64,000 bases of DNA, taken from contig NC_080166.1 of assembly GCF_950295315.1 (NCBI RefSeq), positions 96,477,141-96,541,140 of the forward strand, read 5' to 3'. This DNA comes from Erinaceus europaeus. Lineage: Eukaryota; Chordata; Mammalia; Eulipotyphla; Erinaceidae. The notes below the pieces were generated by a model. That model searched no databases. It was not told the DNA's origin and saw only the letters and a program-made list of their open reading frames with translations. Below are positions 23,686 through 33,490 of this stretch, one piece after another. Position numbers and translations under genes: made by a program. Each line of letters begins with the position of its first letter. Position 1 is the first letter of the stretch.

Positions 23686-24931
23686 AAGGGAAACTAAAAG
23701 CAGGACCTGACCAAATTGTAAGTAGGGCACCGAAGTAAAAACCCTGTGGTGAGGGGTAGACATGCAGCTTCCTGGACCAGTGGGGTGTGGGAGGGATGGA
23801 AATATGAGAGGGGAAAAATTAATTGTATGTCTCAAAGTTTTACAAAACACAAATTGAATCTTTTTAATATATAGGCTGTGTAATTGATATGCAGATTCTC
23901 TCAAAAGCCTAGACCATGTAGATCAGAAGCAACCAATATAGCACAGCTATATACAAGATACTGGGTACTGTACAGCAAACCCTAACAAAAGGACTTTTCA
24001 GTGTTAACCCAATTACCAAATAATGTGATGATAACATTAACTATCGATTGTCTTTTTGAACCCTAAGACAGCAGGAACCTCACATCTCCACTATAGAGCC
24101 TCTACTTCCCCCAGTCCTGGAACCCTTGGATAGGGCCCACTTTCCTGTATGCCTCTCCCAATCCATATCAAATAATATTGCATCTGCCGATCACAACCTA
24201 ACCAACACAACGATTGCCACCTCAACATGCTTCACCTCAGACTGTGTCCAGAGACTTCACGTGTGGAATGACAACCATTCAGCTTCATTACTCAGGTGAG
24301 ACCTTTCCTTTCATAGTATACTCTAATTCCATCTCAGGTGGTTCACTTTCTAACAAAGTCCCAAAACCTAGATATACACCAGTTTCTGTGAGAGAGAGCA
24401 TATGTTCACACGTATCTGTAAACTACTGCAAAATATATACCTGAAAGCAGAAGTACACTAGAGTTTGCAGTGAGTACCCCCCAACACTTCATATCCACTA
24501 TTCCAAGCTTTGGGTCCATGATTGCTCAACAATTTGTTTGGCTTCGTATGTTAACTCTCTTTTCAGTCACCAGGTTCCAGATGTCATCAGGATGCCGGCC
24601 AGGCTTCCCTAGACTGAAGACCCCACCAATGTGCCCTGGAGCTCCGCTTCCCCAGAGACCCACCCTACTAGGGAAAGAGAGAGGCAGACTGGGAGTTTGG
24701 ACTGACCAGTCAGTGCCCATGTTCAGCGGGGAAGCAATTACAGAAGCCAGACCTTCTACCTTCTGCAACCCACAATGACCCTGGGTCCATGCTCCCAGAG
24801 GGATAGAGAATGGGAAAACTATCAGGGGATGGGGTGGGATATGGAGATTGGGTGGTGGGAATTGTGTGGAATTGTATCTCTCCTACCCTATGGTTTTGTT
24901 AATTAATCCTTTCTTAAATAAGAAAAAAAAA
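23686..24931 (+). other. L1 3'UTR with tail
   Basis: Follows the ORF2 terminator. It contains the AAAAACCCTGTGGTGAGGGG block, a G-rich stretch (23782-23798), the TGCTTCACCTCAGACTGTGTC block and the ACAGAAGCCAGACCTTC block shared by most truncated L1s here. Compared with 53908-55214 it lacks about 90 bases after the G-rich stretch. Confidence 0.88.
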
Positions 24932-25112
24932 GACACCACTTTTCTACTTATCACTCAAAGTTTCCCATAGATGCTAAGGAAGAAGATAAGAAACAACAGC
25001 GGTAGAACTTAGGGGAGATTATACAACACTAGTTTGTCAATGCTTTATGAGTGAACTGAAAAAATATGATGTATTGCTATTAGCTAAGACAAAAAATCTA
25101 CTTAGAAATTTC

Positions 25113-25303
25113 TAGGGACCGGGTGGTGGCACACCTGGTTGAGTGCACATGTTACAGTGCTCAAGGACCCAGGTTCAAGTCCCTAGTCCCCACCTGTAGG
25201 TGGCGAAGCAGTGCTGCACGTGTCTCTCTGTCTCTCTCCCTCTCTGTCACTCCCTTCCCTTTTGATTTATGGCTGTCTCTTTCCAATAAATAAATAAATG
25301 AAG
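25113..25303 (+). mobile_element. SINE, family B (host of a nested SINE)
   Basis: Head GACCGGGTGGTGGCACACCT, B box CCCAGGTTCAAGTCCC, tail TTCCAATAAATAAATAAATG. Its tail resumes at 25571-25582 after the nested family A copy. AGAAATTTC at 25104-25112 and 25583-25591 is the duplication for the whole unit. Confidence 0.9.
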
Positions 25304-25316
25304 ATAATACAAAAAA

Positions 25317-25557
25317 GGGGAGTAGGGTGGTAGTGCAGTGGGTTAAGCACTTGTGGCACAAAGTGCAAAGACCAGTGCAAGGATCCCATTTCGAGCCCCT
25401 GGCTTCCCACCTGCGGTGGGTGAGTGTTGCTTCATAAGTGGTAAAGCAGGTCTGCAATGTCTGTCTTTCTCTCCCTCTCTCTGTCTTCCCCTCCTCTCTC
25501 GATTTCTTTCTGTCCTATCCAACAATGACGATATCAACAACAACAACAACAATAAAA
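25317..25557 (+). mobile_element. SINE, family A, nested in the family B tail
   Basis: Head GGAGTAGGGTGGTAGTGCAG, body TCTTTCTGTCCTATCCAAC, tail ACAACAACAACAACAATAAA. ATAATACAAAAAA (25304-25316) and ATAATGCAAAAAA (25558-25570) flank it. Confidence 0.9.
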
Positions 25558-25664
25558 ATAATGCAAAAAAATCTTAAAAAAAAGAAATTTCAGTGGTGTG
25601 GGGAATGTGATTTGGAAGATATTTTTGAAGAGTGATAACTCTAAACTTAAAAATAATTATAGAA

Positions 25665-25865
25665 AGGGAAGGGTAGTGCCGCACCTAGTTAAGCTCACAC
25701 ATATTATAATGTGCAAGAACCTAGGTTCAAGACACCCAGTCTCCACCTGCAGCAGGAAAGCTTCACAAATGGTGAAGCAGTGATGCCTCTCTGTCTCTCA
25801 CTTCCTCTCAATTTCTTGCTGTTTCTATGCAATAAATAAATAAAGATAATAAAGAATTTAAAAAT
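25665..25865 (+). mobile_element. SINE, family B
   Basis: Degenerate head GGTAGTGCCGCACCTAGTTA, B-box CCTAGGTTCAAGACACCC, tail CAATAAATAAATAAAGATAA. The exact 13-bp duplication AATAATTATAGAA lies at 25652-25664 and 25866-25878. Confidence 0.92.
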
Positions 25866-25878
25866 AATAATTATAGAA

Positions 25879-26459
25879 GGGCCAAAAAGAAAGTTAAGAT
25901 GGTCGTCCTTGAGGAGAAGAAAAACAACACTGTGCACAGGGGTAAAAAAAAGTGTTTTCCTTTCCTCTTCTTACAATATTAAGACAAGGAATTAAGTCCT
26001 AAGCTCATTCAATATATATTTAACAAGCATCTGCCTGAGGTGATGTAAAGAAGAAAAAAAAACGAGTGATAGATTTTACAGTTACTAAGAATCGGCATTA
26101 GATTAGGGAGGAGTGGTGAGATTTACCTGTGGTTCAAATAAATGGTCAAGGAATAGTAAAAAAAGAAGATCTCACTTAAGACAGATCAGTGGAAGCTGAC
26201 CATCCATTTCTAGGAGAACAGGAGAAGCTGCAGGAAATAAAATATCAGTAGCTGGCGTGGTGGTGGTGGTGGTAATGACCTTGGGAGATTCACTGATTTA
26301 ATGTCTTTCATATAATCTTTCGTGAACACCTTAATTCAGCTTCTGCAGTCCTTACTTTGACAAGGTTAGCTTTGAAGTGAGTGAGGGAAGTGCAATAGGA
26401 AGTAGGCGAGGAGGGTATCTAAGTCTACATAGACACTATTTCATTAGGAACTTGATACT
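25879..26459. other. Unique intronic DNA with a short (TGG)n
   Basis: Contains a TGG run near 26255-26272. No other feature is recognised. Confidence 0.5.
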
Positions 26460-27106
26460 GACTCACTGCACACTATTGTGTACTTTTGCTTTCAGGTATA
26501 TATTTTGCACTAATTTATGGATACATGAGAACATATGCTCTATCTAATGGGACCTGGTCTATATCTAAGTTTTGGGACTTTTTTAGGAAGTGAACCACCT
26601 GGAATGGAATTAAATATGCCTACTAGCTATCTACAAAATGGAGACCCCCCCCCCAACTCTTCATCTGAACTATTCTAGCCTGTAGGTTCATGATTAGCCA
26701 ACAACTTGTTTGGCTTTTTTGTTAACTCTCTTTTCAGCCACCAGGTTCCAGATGCTACCATGATGCCATCCAGACTTCCCTGGACAGACAACCCCACCAA
26801 TATGTCCTGGAGCTCCAATTCCCCAGAACCCCGCCCCACAAGGGAGAGAGGCAGGCTGGGAGCATGGATTGACCTGTCAATGCCCATGTTCAGTGGGGAA
26901 GCAATTACAGAAGCCAGACCTTCCACCTTTTGCATCCCATAATGACTTTGGGTCCATACTCCCAGAGGGATAAAGAATAGGAAAGCTATCAAGAGAGGGG
27001 ATGGGATACAGAGTTCTGGTGGTGGGAATTGTGTGGAGTTATACCCCTCTTATCCTATGGTTTTGTAAGTGTTTCCTTTTTATAAATAAAATTTAAAAAA
27101 TAATTA
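26460..27106 (+). mobile_element. 5'-truncated L1, 3'UTR
   Basis: Starts in 3'UTR sequence (AATGGGACCTGGTCTATATC, GGAAGTGAACCACCTGGAAT), passes a C9-10 run near 26645 and carries the ACAGAAGCCAGACCTTCCAC block. It ends GTGTTTCCTTTTTATAAATAAAA. The left boundary is approximate. Confidence 0.85.
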
Positions 27107-27219
27107 AAAATTCATGTCCAAACTGAGATATTTTGATATAGAAGTATGCAATTCTATTCTAGTAACTACTTGCAAAGAATAATGAAATGAAAGAAGTCAT
27201 TGTTTTTCCATATATGTCT

Positions 27220-27269
27220 TGCACTTTGTGCTACTTGCGCTTAACCTGCTGAGCTACCACCCGACTCCC
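27220..27269 (-). mobile_element. Orphan head of a family A SINE
   Basis: Fifty bases match only the tRNA-like 5' end in reverse: TGCGCTTAACCTGCTGAGCT to CCACCCGACTCCC. The SINE body and A tail are absent. Flanks TGTTTTTCCATATATGTCT and TGTTTTTTCATGTCT resemble a target-site duplication. Confidence 0.7.
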
Positions 27270-27284
27270 TGTTTTTTCATGTCT

Positions 27285-29389
27285 CTAACAGCATTCCTAC
27301 ATTTTTTTCCCGTCAAAGAGTTCCTCCTAATTCTATAATTCTGACAAACTTGTCCTTTCTAAAAGGCTTAAGTGGTAAAGAAAGGTATTCTGAAGAAACT
27401 AAATAAGAATGCTTCATTTTATATCATGATAGGTAATCTATCTATCTATTTATAATTCCATGTGATTAATAAATTGCTGACTATGTGTATATTGAAAATA
27501 TTGGTACCATTGGTGTGAGGTTAAGATATGGTCCTTTCATTCACTTCTATGGTAGAACCCTTGTTAGAGGAAACAACCCATAATCCTATTAGATTTATAT
27601 TATATTAATTCATAGTACAAATCCAAGGCATACAGCCCACAATTATTTTCTATATTTAAGAGGACTTATAGAAAAGCACTGATTAACTTTTAGGTCAAGG
27701 CTGAGATAAAAATATTAAGTACAATTGTACTAAGTTCTTTGACTATTTCTCACATTGTCTTACATTCTGCAGATAACTAAAAGAAAAAAAGAAGATAATT
27801 ATGAATGTTCTCAATGAGTTTATTCTTAAATACCAATAGTACAGTTTGCATGTTCCTGTAAAAATACATAAATCTGTCAACAAAATGGATATACTTATCG
27901 TATACTGTCATGAAAATGCCAACATCTTAGATTTATCCTCCTAACCATGTGTGCATATTTTACTGTTAATTAAATTTGCTATGTATTCTAAAGTATGACC
28001 TTTAGGACACTGTATAAGAATCTTGCAACTTATAAGAATTACTTTAAGTGCTATTATTACTAGAGAAAGATTAAATATAGAGGATTTAAATACTGTAAAA
28101 ACTGGAATTGACACTCTCTTTTGGTCAGCATTTTTATTACCTTTGGCCTCCTGATGTTAATCTCAGTCTAAAGCAAAGGAATATTAAGTGCAATTGCTTC
28201 ACTTAGGAAGAACAATCAAATTAATCTTTGCTAGTCCTTCTTTAGGAGGGAGATTGTAAGATTTCGTTTCTAAGTTCTCATTGATGCAGTTTAAAACTGT
28301 TTTTCTTTTTTCTTCTCATTAGGAGAGTCATACTAGCATAATGTGCTTGATGAGCAGAAAGCATTATTTCCCTGATAATATTCATAGATAATTCAACCTT
28401 CAGTTTTGCTTTGTTTTTATATTCTTTTGAAGATATTTTAAATGCTTTAAATGCTTTGTGTTTACTGTGCTACAAGGGAAATGAATTGAGAAATCCATAA
28501 TCCATAACACTTTTATTTTTTTTGAGATTGTCTATTGAAATGTGTAAGTGGTAATAACTGTAACAGCAATATCAACTCCACTCCACTGCATTCAGTCATG
28601 AGTAAGGACTGTTAAATAAGAGATGTTAAATCTTAGTTGACAATGTCAGGTAGACTTCAACAAGAAAATGTATCTTTTTCTCCACTAGCCTTCAATGAAC
28701 GTGCAAACACCTAAAGACAACCTTCTTGACTCCCATGTCTGTTCTGTACCCACAGATGGTAAGTTGCAGGCCACTGTCTGGCTTCTAGAAAGATAGAAAA
28801 TGAGTTCCTGTTCTCCTGTCCTCTAGGCATTGTGTACACTTTTCCAAGGGCTATCTGACTAGAGATGGTTTTATATAAATTCAATGCTTTCCTAAAAAAA
28901 AAAAAATGACTCAAAGACTGGACCTACTGTCTCATCCATCTTGTTTACCATCAACTTCACATAAAGTATACACACACAAAACATTATTTTTTCTTACCCA
29001 TCCCTGACTTTAATTTGATACAAGGTGTCAGAACCCGAGGACCAGAATTGGAGAAAGAATGCTCGGGGTAATTCAAAATGTTACTATCCATTTAGAGTAA
29101 CAGGATGTCCTAACACATGGTTACCAGAACCTTCACAGAGCAAGCAGCTTTTCACTTTAATTTTTTGCTTTTGACACAATTAAAAGAGGACTTAATCAAA
29201 CTGTCAGCTGCCAGATTATTAACAATAAGTTCAGAAGATAGCTACTTTGTTATTTTTGGCCTACGGCTTGGAAGAAGTTCAAAGAATTGAGTGACTTCCC
29301 TATAACAATGTCCCTTCTATTTTTAGCTTGCCATTTATTTGAATGTTTCTCCCTGTTTTTCAAAACAATACAAAGGAGCAGAGTTGATA
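27285..29389. other. Repeat-poor unique intronic DNA
   Basis: About 2.1 kb with no SINE or L1 recognised. A short TATC run lies near 27436-27450. No exon with splice sites was found. Confidence 0.55.
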
Positions 29390-29419
29390 CAGACTGACTC
29401 GCTACATAAGAAATATTCA

Positions 29420-29668
29420 CCAGGGTTCAGGAGACAGGCAGAGTACTCTGCACACCTTCGCATGTATCACATGAAAACACCTAATTCAAGTTCCAGGTAC
29501 CACAAAGGGGGAACATTGCACAGATGATAATAGCACTACATGGAGGAAAACTTTGGTGTTATGGTGTCTTTCTCTCTGTTTCTCTCTACCTGTTTCTGTT
29601 ATTCTATATGAAAAAGTTTATCTGGAATGGTGAAGCATCAGTGACAATGACAATAAATAAATAAATAT
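29420..29668 (+). mobile_element. SINE-like element, family C type, diverged
   Basis: AAATATTCACCAGGGTTCAG, TTCAAGTTCCAGGTACCACA (B-box-like), TCTTTCTCTCTGTTTCTCTC and tail GACAATAAATAAATAAATA. The tRNA-like part is heavily altered. Confidence 0.55.
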
Positions 29669-31202
29669 AAAAGAAGTCAAAGGAAGAACTCTGAGAAAGG
29701 TGTGGCTGCTCATATAAAATGCTGATGTTGATTTGGGGAATTCAAAAGAACTGATGAGACTTAGGACTTGGAAGCCATTTTTGGAGACATCTAATAGTCC
29801 TATTTAAGATTAAGGAGAATGTGCCTTCAAATATTCATAAACAGATCAAGAATATCGTGACTGGGAAGGGAATTATGAAGGTGTTTTACTTTTCCAGAAA
29901 AACAGCAAATGTTAGCATGAAAATGTCTTATATTATTATGAATAGCAAATGAATCTCATCGAGGGCACAAAACCAGAAAGTTCTTTACACAGTACTTGGC
30001 AGTTTCCAAAGAAGTTCAATACACATACTCTTTCTGACACTTGATATTACTCCCTGAGATTGTGGTTTTATTTCTGGAAATCCAAGTGAGAAAAGTCAAA
30101 TGATCTTTGTCTAAGCCATGTGCACTAGTAAATAGCGGAGATTGTTTTATCCCACTCTAATCTCAGTGTCATGAGAACACATTCAAAGAAACATGGTTTT
30201 GCTTTGGAGCAGTATGTGAATGTCATGGGTTAATTGAACGGAGCTTTTATTTTTAATGTGCCAATTATGTCCATGTAAAAATGCTAAAACACTGAAAATT
30301 GGTGCTATCTATCATGCTCATTTATTGTACCTATTAACTAGAATCAGTCAACAAGTGGGTGGTTAATATCCTTCTTACCCTTAAGAAAGGTGCAATTTCA
30401 ATATAATTTGCATTTCTAAATCAAAGTAGTCAGCACAGTAAGTCTTTATTTTCTTGACTAGGAAGTTTTAAGATAACAGAAAAATAACTGATCTACTTCA
30501 GAAATGTATCAGAAACAAATAATTTATTTTAAGAGGATACGCAGTGTTTCCCTGAGAAATGACATCAGAGGAGGTAGACACAGATAAGATGAATAGAACA
30601 GATGGGGAGGGAAAAAATAAATCTAGTCTTGGAGGTTTCATTTTTGTAGCTGCATTATTTTCACCAGAGTTTCAGAATGCCTCCTTGATGTAAGGAGTAA
30701 AGCATCAAGGGGATTCCACATGAAGCCATGGAATTCTGGAATGTTTTTGACTTGTTCATGTCCTACGTCTCCGTTTCCAAAACTCACAAAGATCAAGATT
30801 ATAGTGAGTATGTAATGTCTCCCTGAAAGTGGAAAGTGGCTTAAGGACTTGAATACATTTAAGGCTTTGGACAATGAGTTAAGAAGACAAAATTTTGCTT
30901 TCAAGGAGGTTACTATTGTATGCAGGTCATCACAAAACTTCCCACTTCCCAAAATGATTATCATGGAAACTTGAAATGGCTTTGGCAAACAGAGACAATA
31001 CTGACATATTAAAATGTAAGTCAACTTGGGCATAATTCTACAAATCAGGTACAATGCATTCACTCTACAAATGAAATTTAAAAAATATGTCCTATGAACA
31101 AAGAACAACCTAAACAACTTTTCATCTTCTAGAAATATCAAAGTCATTTCCCATACCCCCTTACACCCTCAATTTTCCAGTTCTAATTTGGCTCAAGATG
31201 TT
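29669..31202. other. Repeat-poor unique intronic DNA
   Basis: About 1.5 kb without repeats. It holds a 169-codon minus-strand open frame (30638-31147) of no recognisable family, discussed under findings. Confidence 0.5.
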
Positions 31203-31210
31203 AATCTATA

Positions 31211-31363
31211 GGGGAAGCCCTTGGTCCCCAACTGCAGGGAACAAGCTTCACGAGCAGTGAAGCAGAGCTGCAGTTGTCTCTGTTATCTCTCTCATTCCCT
31301 GTCTCCCATGCCCCTCTCAATTCCTATCTATCTTTATCCAATAATAAATAAATGAAAGCATTT
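31211..31363 (+). mobile_element. SINE, family B, lacking its head
   Basis: Begins mid-element at AAGCCCTTGGTCCCCAACTG and ends TTTATCCAATAATAAATAAA. ATGTTAATC before and after it suggests a target-site duplication. Confidence 0.75.
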
Positions 31364-31613
31364 AAAAATGTTAATCCATGCATTTCTAATGTTTATTCAG
31401 ATTTAAAGTGTTGTTTATGACTGTGGACTGCATCAAACCTTAAACATGATTTTGATCCATCAGGTTACATTGTGAAACAGTTAAAAATGTTGAACTATAC
31501 ATAGAGTTTTCCTTTAAAATTTGGCTTTGGGGCTTTTCTATTATGAAATCCAGTAAGAGGAAGCATAGTTAATAATTTGTGAAACTATAAATATTTCTTA
31601 AAATTTATTTATG

Positions 31614-31850
31614 GGGGGCAGGTGGCAGCACACCTAGTTAAGACCACATATTTCCAAGCACAAGGACCCAGGTTCAATCCCACGCTCTCCAACTGCAGGG
31701 AGTATGTGCCACAAGTGGATGAAACGGGTCTTCAGGTGTCCCTTCCTCTCCTTCTCTATCTGCCCATCCTCTGTCAATTTCTCTCTGGCTGACATATTTA
31801 AAAAGTAGGGGAAAATGGAAAAAAATGGCAACCGGGAGTAATGGATTCGT
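31614..31850 (+). mobile_element. SINE, family H with B-like head, interrupted
   Basis: Head GCAGGTGGCAGCACACCTAG, tail part GGCAACCGGGAGTAATGGAT. The rest of the extended module (GAAGCCCCAGCAATTACCCT) lies at 32012-32052, beyond a reverse-strand family B insertion. Confidence 0.8.
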
Positions 31851-31855
31851 ATTTT

Positions 31856-32000
31856 TTTAATTACCTTTATTTATTGGATAGTGACAGCCAGAAATTTAGA
31901 AGAATGGAGATGAAGAGAGAAAGAGAAATAGAGAGACTGCACTGCTTCACTATTCACAAAGCTTTCCCCCTGTAGGTGGGGAATGGGGGCTTTATGTGAG
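31856..32000 (-). mobile_element. SINE, family B, headless, nested in family H
   Basis: TTTATTTATTGGATAGTGAC, CACTGCTTCACTATTCACAA and CCCCTGTAGGTGGGGAATGG. The tRNA-like head is absent, so this is a truncated copy splitting the family H element. Confidence 0.8.
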
Positions 32001-32054
32001 ACCACTGGGCTCCCATGATTTCATATTGCTGGCATGAAGCCCCAGCAATTACCC

Positions 32055-32143
32055 TGGTGGTAATTAATATATATATATACATATATAATTAATACATATA
32101 TACACATGTATATATAATTAATATGTATATATATATATATCCA
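32055..32143. repeat. AT-rich (TA)n repeat
   Basis: Interrupted TATATA runs with AATTAATA and ACACATG spacers, at the end of the family H SINE and before the next SINE. Confidence 0.85.
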
Positions 32144-32272
32144 GATGGTGGCACACCTGGTTGAGAACACATATTATCATGTGCAAGTACCCAAGTTCAA
32201 GCCCCTACTCCCCACCTTAGGGGTAGGGGAGCTTCAGGAGCGTGAAGCATGTTTGCAGATGTCTATGTCTAC
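32138..32272 (+). mobile_element. SINE, family B, 3'-truncated
   Basis: Head CCAGATGGTGGCACACCTGG, B box CCAAGTTCAAGCCCC, body to GCAGATGTCTATGTCT. The pyrimidine-rich part and A tail are missing. Confidence 0.75.
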
Positions 32273-32760
32273 CATCCCATGGGACTACAGTTTTAATTGT
32301 CTGAGATGCAAATGAGAGAAAAGTGTGCAACATTTTGACTTCTACTCTGTTAATATATGTCAGATTTGTCAGTGATGTAAATAAAAGTCATATCCTGAGA
32401 GAAAATTTGCTATGGATGAGGAACTGATCTATCAGCACAATGGGTGGAGGAGAATGAGATTATTCCATGGAAATGCTGGCATGTTTAATGCAGTTTCCAC
32501 AGTGAAATGCTAAGTTACATGGGGAAAAAAAGACTCTAGTATGATTTCACTTATTCTACTGAACAAACCAGTTCACTATTCGTGTGTATCCTTGGTTAGA
32601 GTAAAACATATTTTAATAATACCAAGGGAAATCTCTTGGCTCTCAGATCAGGACACGGATCACATATACAACTTTAATGCTCTTTCTAGAATCATAATGG
32701 AGATGGTCAGAGAATGGCATATAGTAGTTCTTCCAGAATCTGTGTATCTGAAGTTATGGT
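32273..32760. other. Unique intronic DNA
   Basis: No repeat or exon recognised. Confidence 0.45.
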
Positions 32761-32774
32761 AAGAAGTAATTATG

Positions 32775-33195
32775 GCCAAAAGAAACAAATACTTGTCAGA
32801 AGAGATCTATGTATACCTCTGTTCATAGCAGCACAATTTGTAATTGCCAGAACCTGGAAGAAACCCACAATCAGATGAGTGGCTAAAAATACAATGGTAT
32901 ATATACAATGGAATACTACTAAGTTGTTAAAAATGAAGTTATCTCCTTTGCATCTTCTTGGATGGGACTTTAAGACCTCATGTTGAGTGAGATAAGCGAA
33001 AAAGAAAGGGATGAATACCAACTGATCTCACTTATTAGTGGGACTTAATAAATACCAACGGGAAGGGAGAACACAAAGTGAAATATGGACTAGACACAGT
33101 GACTTGCACTAAAGCAAAGGACTCTGGGCAGGGAGGGAAGAATAAAACTTTGGGGGCATGGTCTATAAAGCATAAACTCCCTCAATTAAAAAAAG
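32775..33195 (+). mobile_element. 5'-truncated L1: ORF2 end and short 3'UTR
   Basis: ORF2 C-terminal codons (ATACCTCTGTTCATAGCAGC, ATACAATGGAATACTACTAA) are followed by a distinct short 3'UTR. This subfamily differs from the one common elsewhere in the window. The exact 14-bp duplication AAGAAGTAATTATG lies at 32761-32774 and 33196-33209. Confidence 0.9.
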
Positions 33196-33354
33196 AAGAA
33201 GTAATTATGATGACCAGATTGCCTGTGAGTTTTAGAACGGGCTTAACTCCATACCTACTCAAACAACAGTGAAGTGAACTGTGCTTTTACTTGCATTCTT
33301 TCTATAATATATTATCTGGAGGGGATGTAATCTGGGATTTACCACTCTGGGCTA

Positions 33355-33371
33355 ATTTTTTTCAGATAAAA

Positions 33372-33414
<43 letters not shown>

Positions 33415-33490
33415 ACGAGAACACAGCACCAGAGCATCCTCCAATGCAAGCAGAGTACTATCCCTGCTATCCCAGGTGAACTATTTTGCT
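33355..33490 (-). mobile_element. SINE, family D, with (GA)n expansion
   Basis: TTTTTTCAGATAAAAGCAGA leads into (GA)n at about 33374-33412, then CACAGCACCAGAGCATCC and a short head. Confidence 0.7.

Larger units (their letters stand above)
18149..24931 (+). mobile_element. Near full-length LINE-1, inactive
   Basis: A complete L1 layout in about 6.8 kb. A 5'UTR of about 750 bases is followed by ORF1 (18897-19794), ORF2 (about 19880-23685) and a 3'UTR of about 1.2 kb, which ends GTTTTGTTAATTAATCCTTT, CTTAAATAAG and an A tail. No SINE interrupts it and divergence looks modest, so it is fairly recent. Stops and frameshifts in both frames show it cannot move itself. It runs antisense to the glypican gene. 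The 5' end is placed at the T-run at 18149 and is uncertain. GACAC(C)ACTTTT after the tail against GACACGTTTTTT at the start is only a weak candidate duplication. Confidence 0.92.

Noticed and set aside
18149..24931. Target-site duplication of the long L1
   Set aside because: GACACCACTTTT after the tail and GACACGTTTTTT at the start share only a few bases beside T runs, too weak to define the ends.
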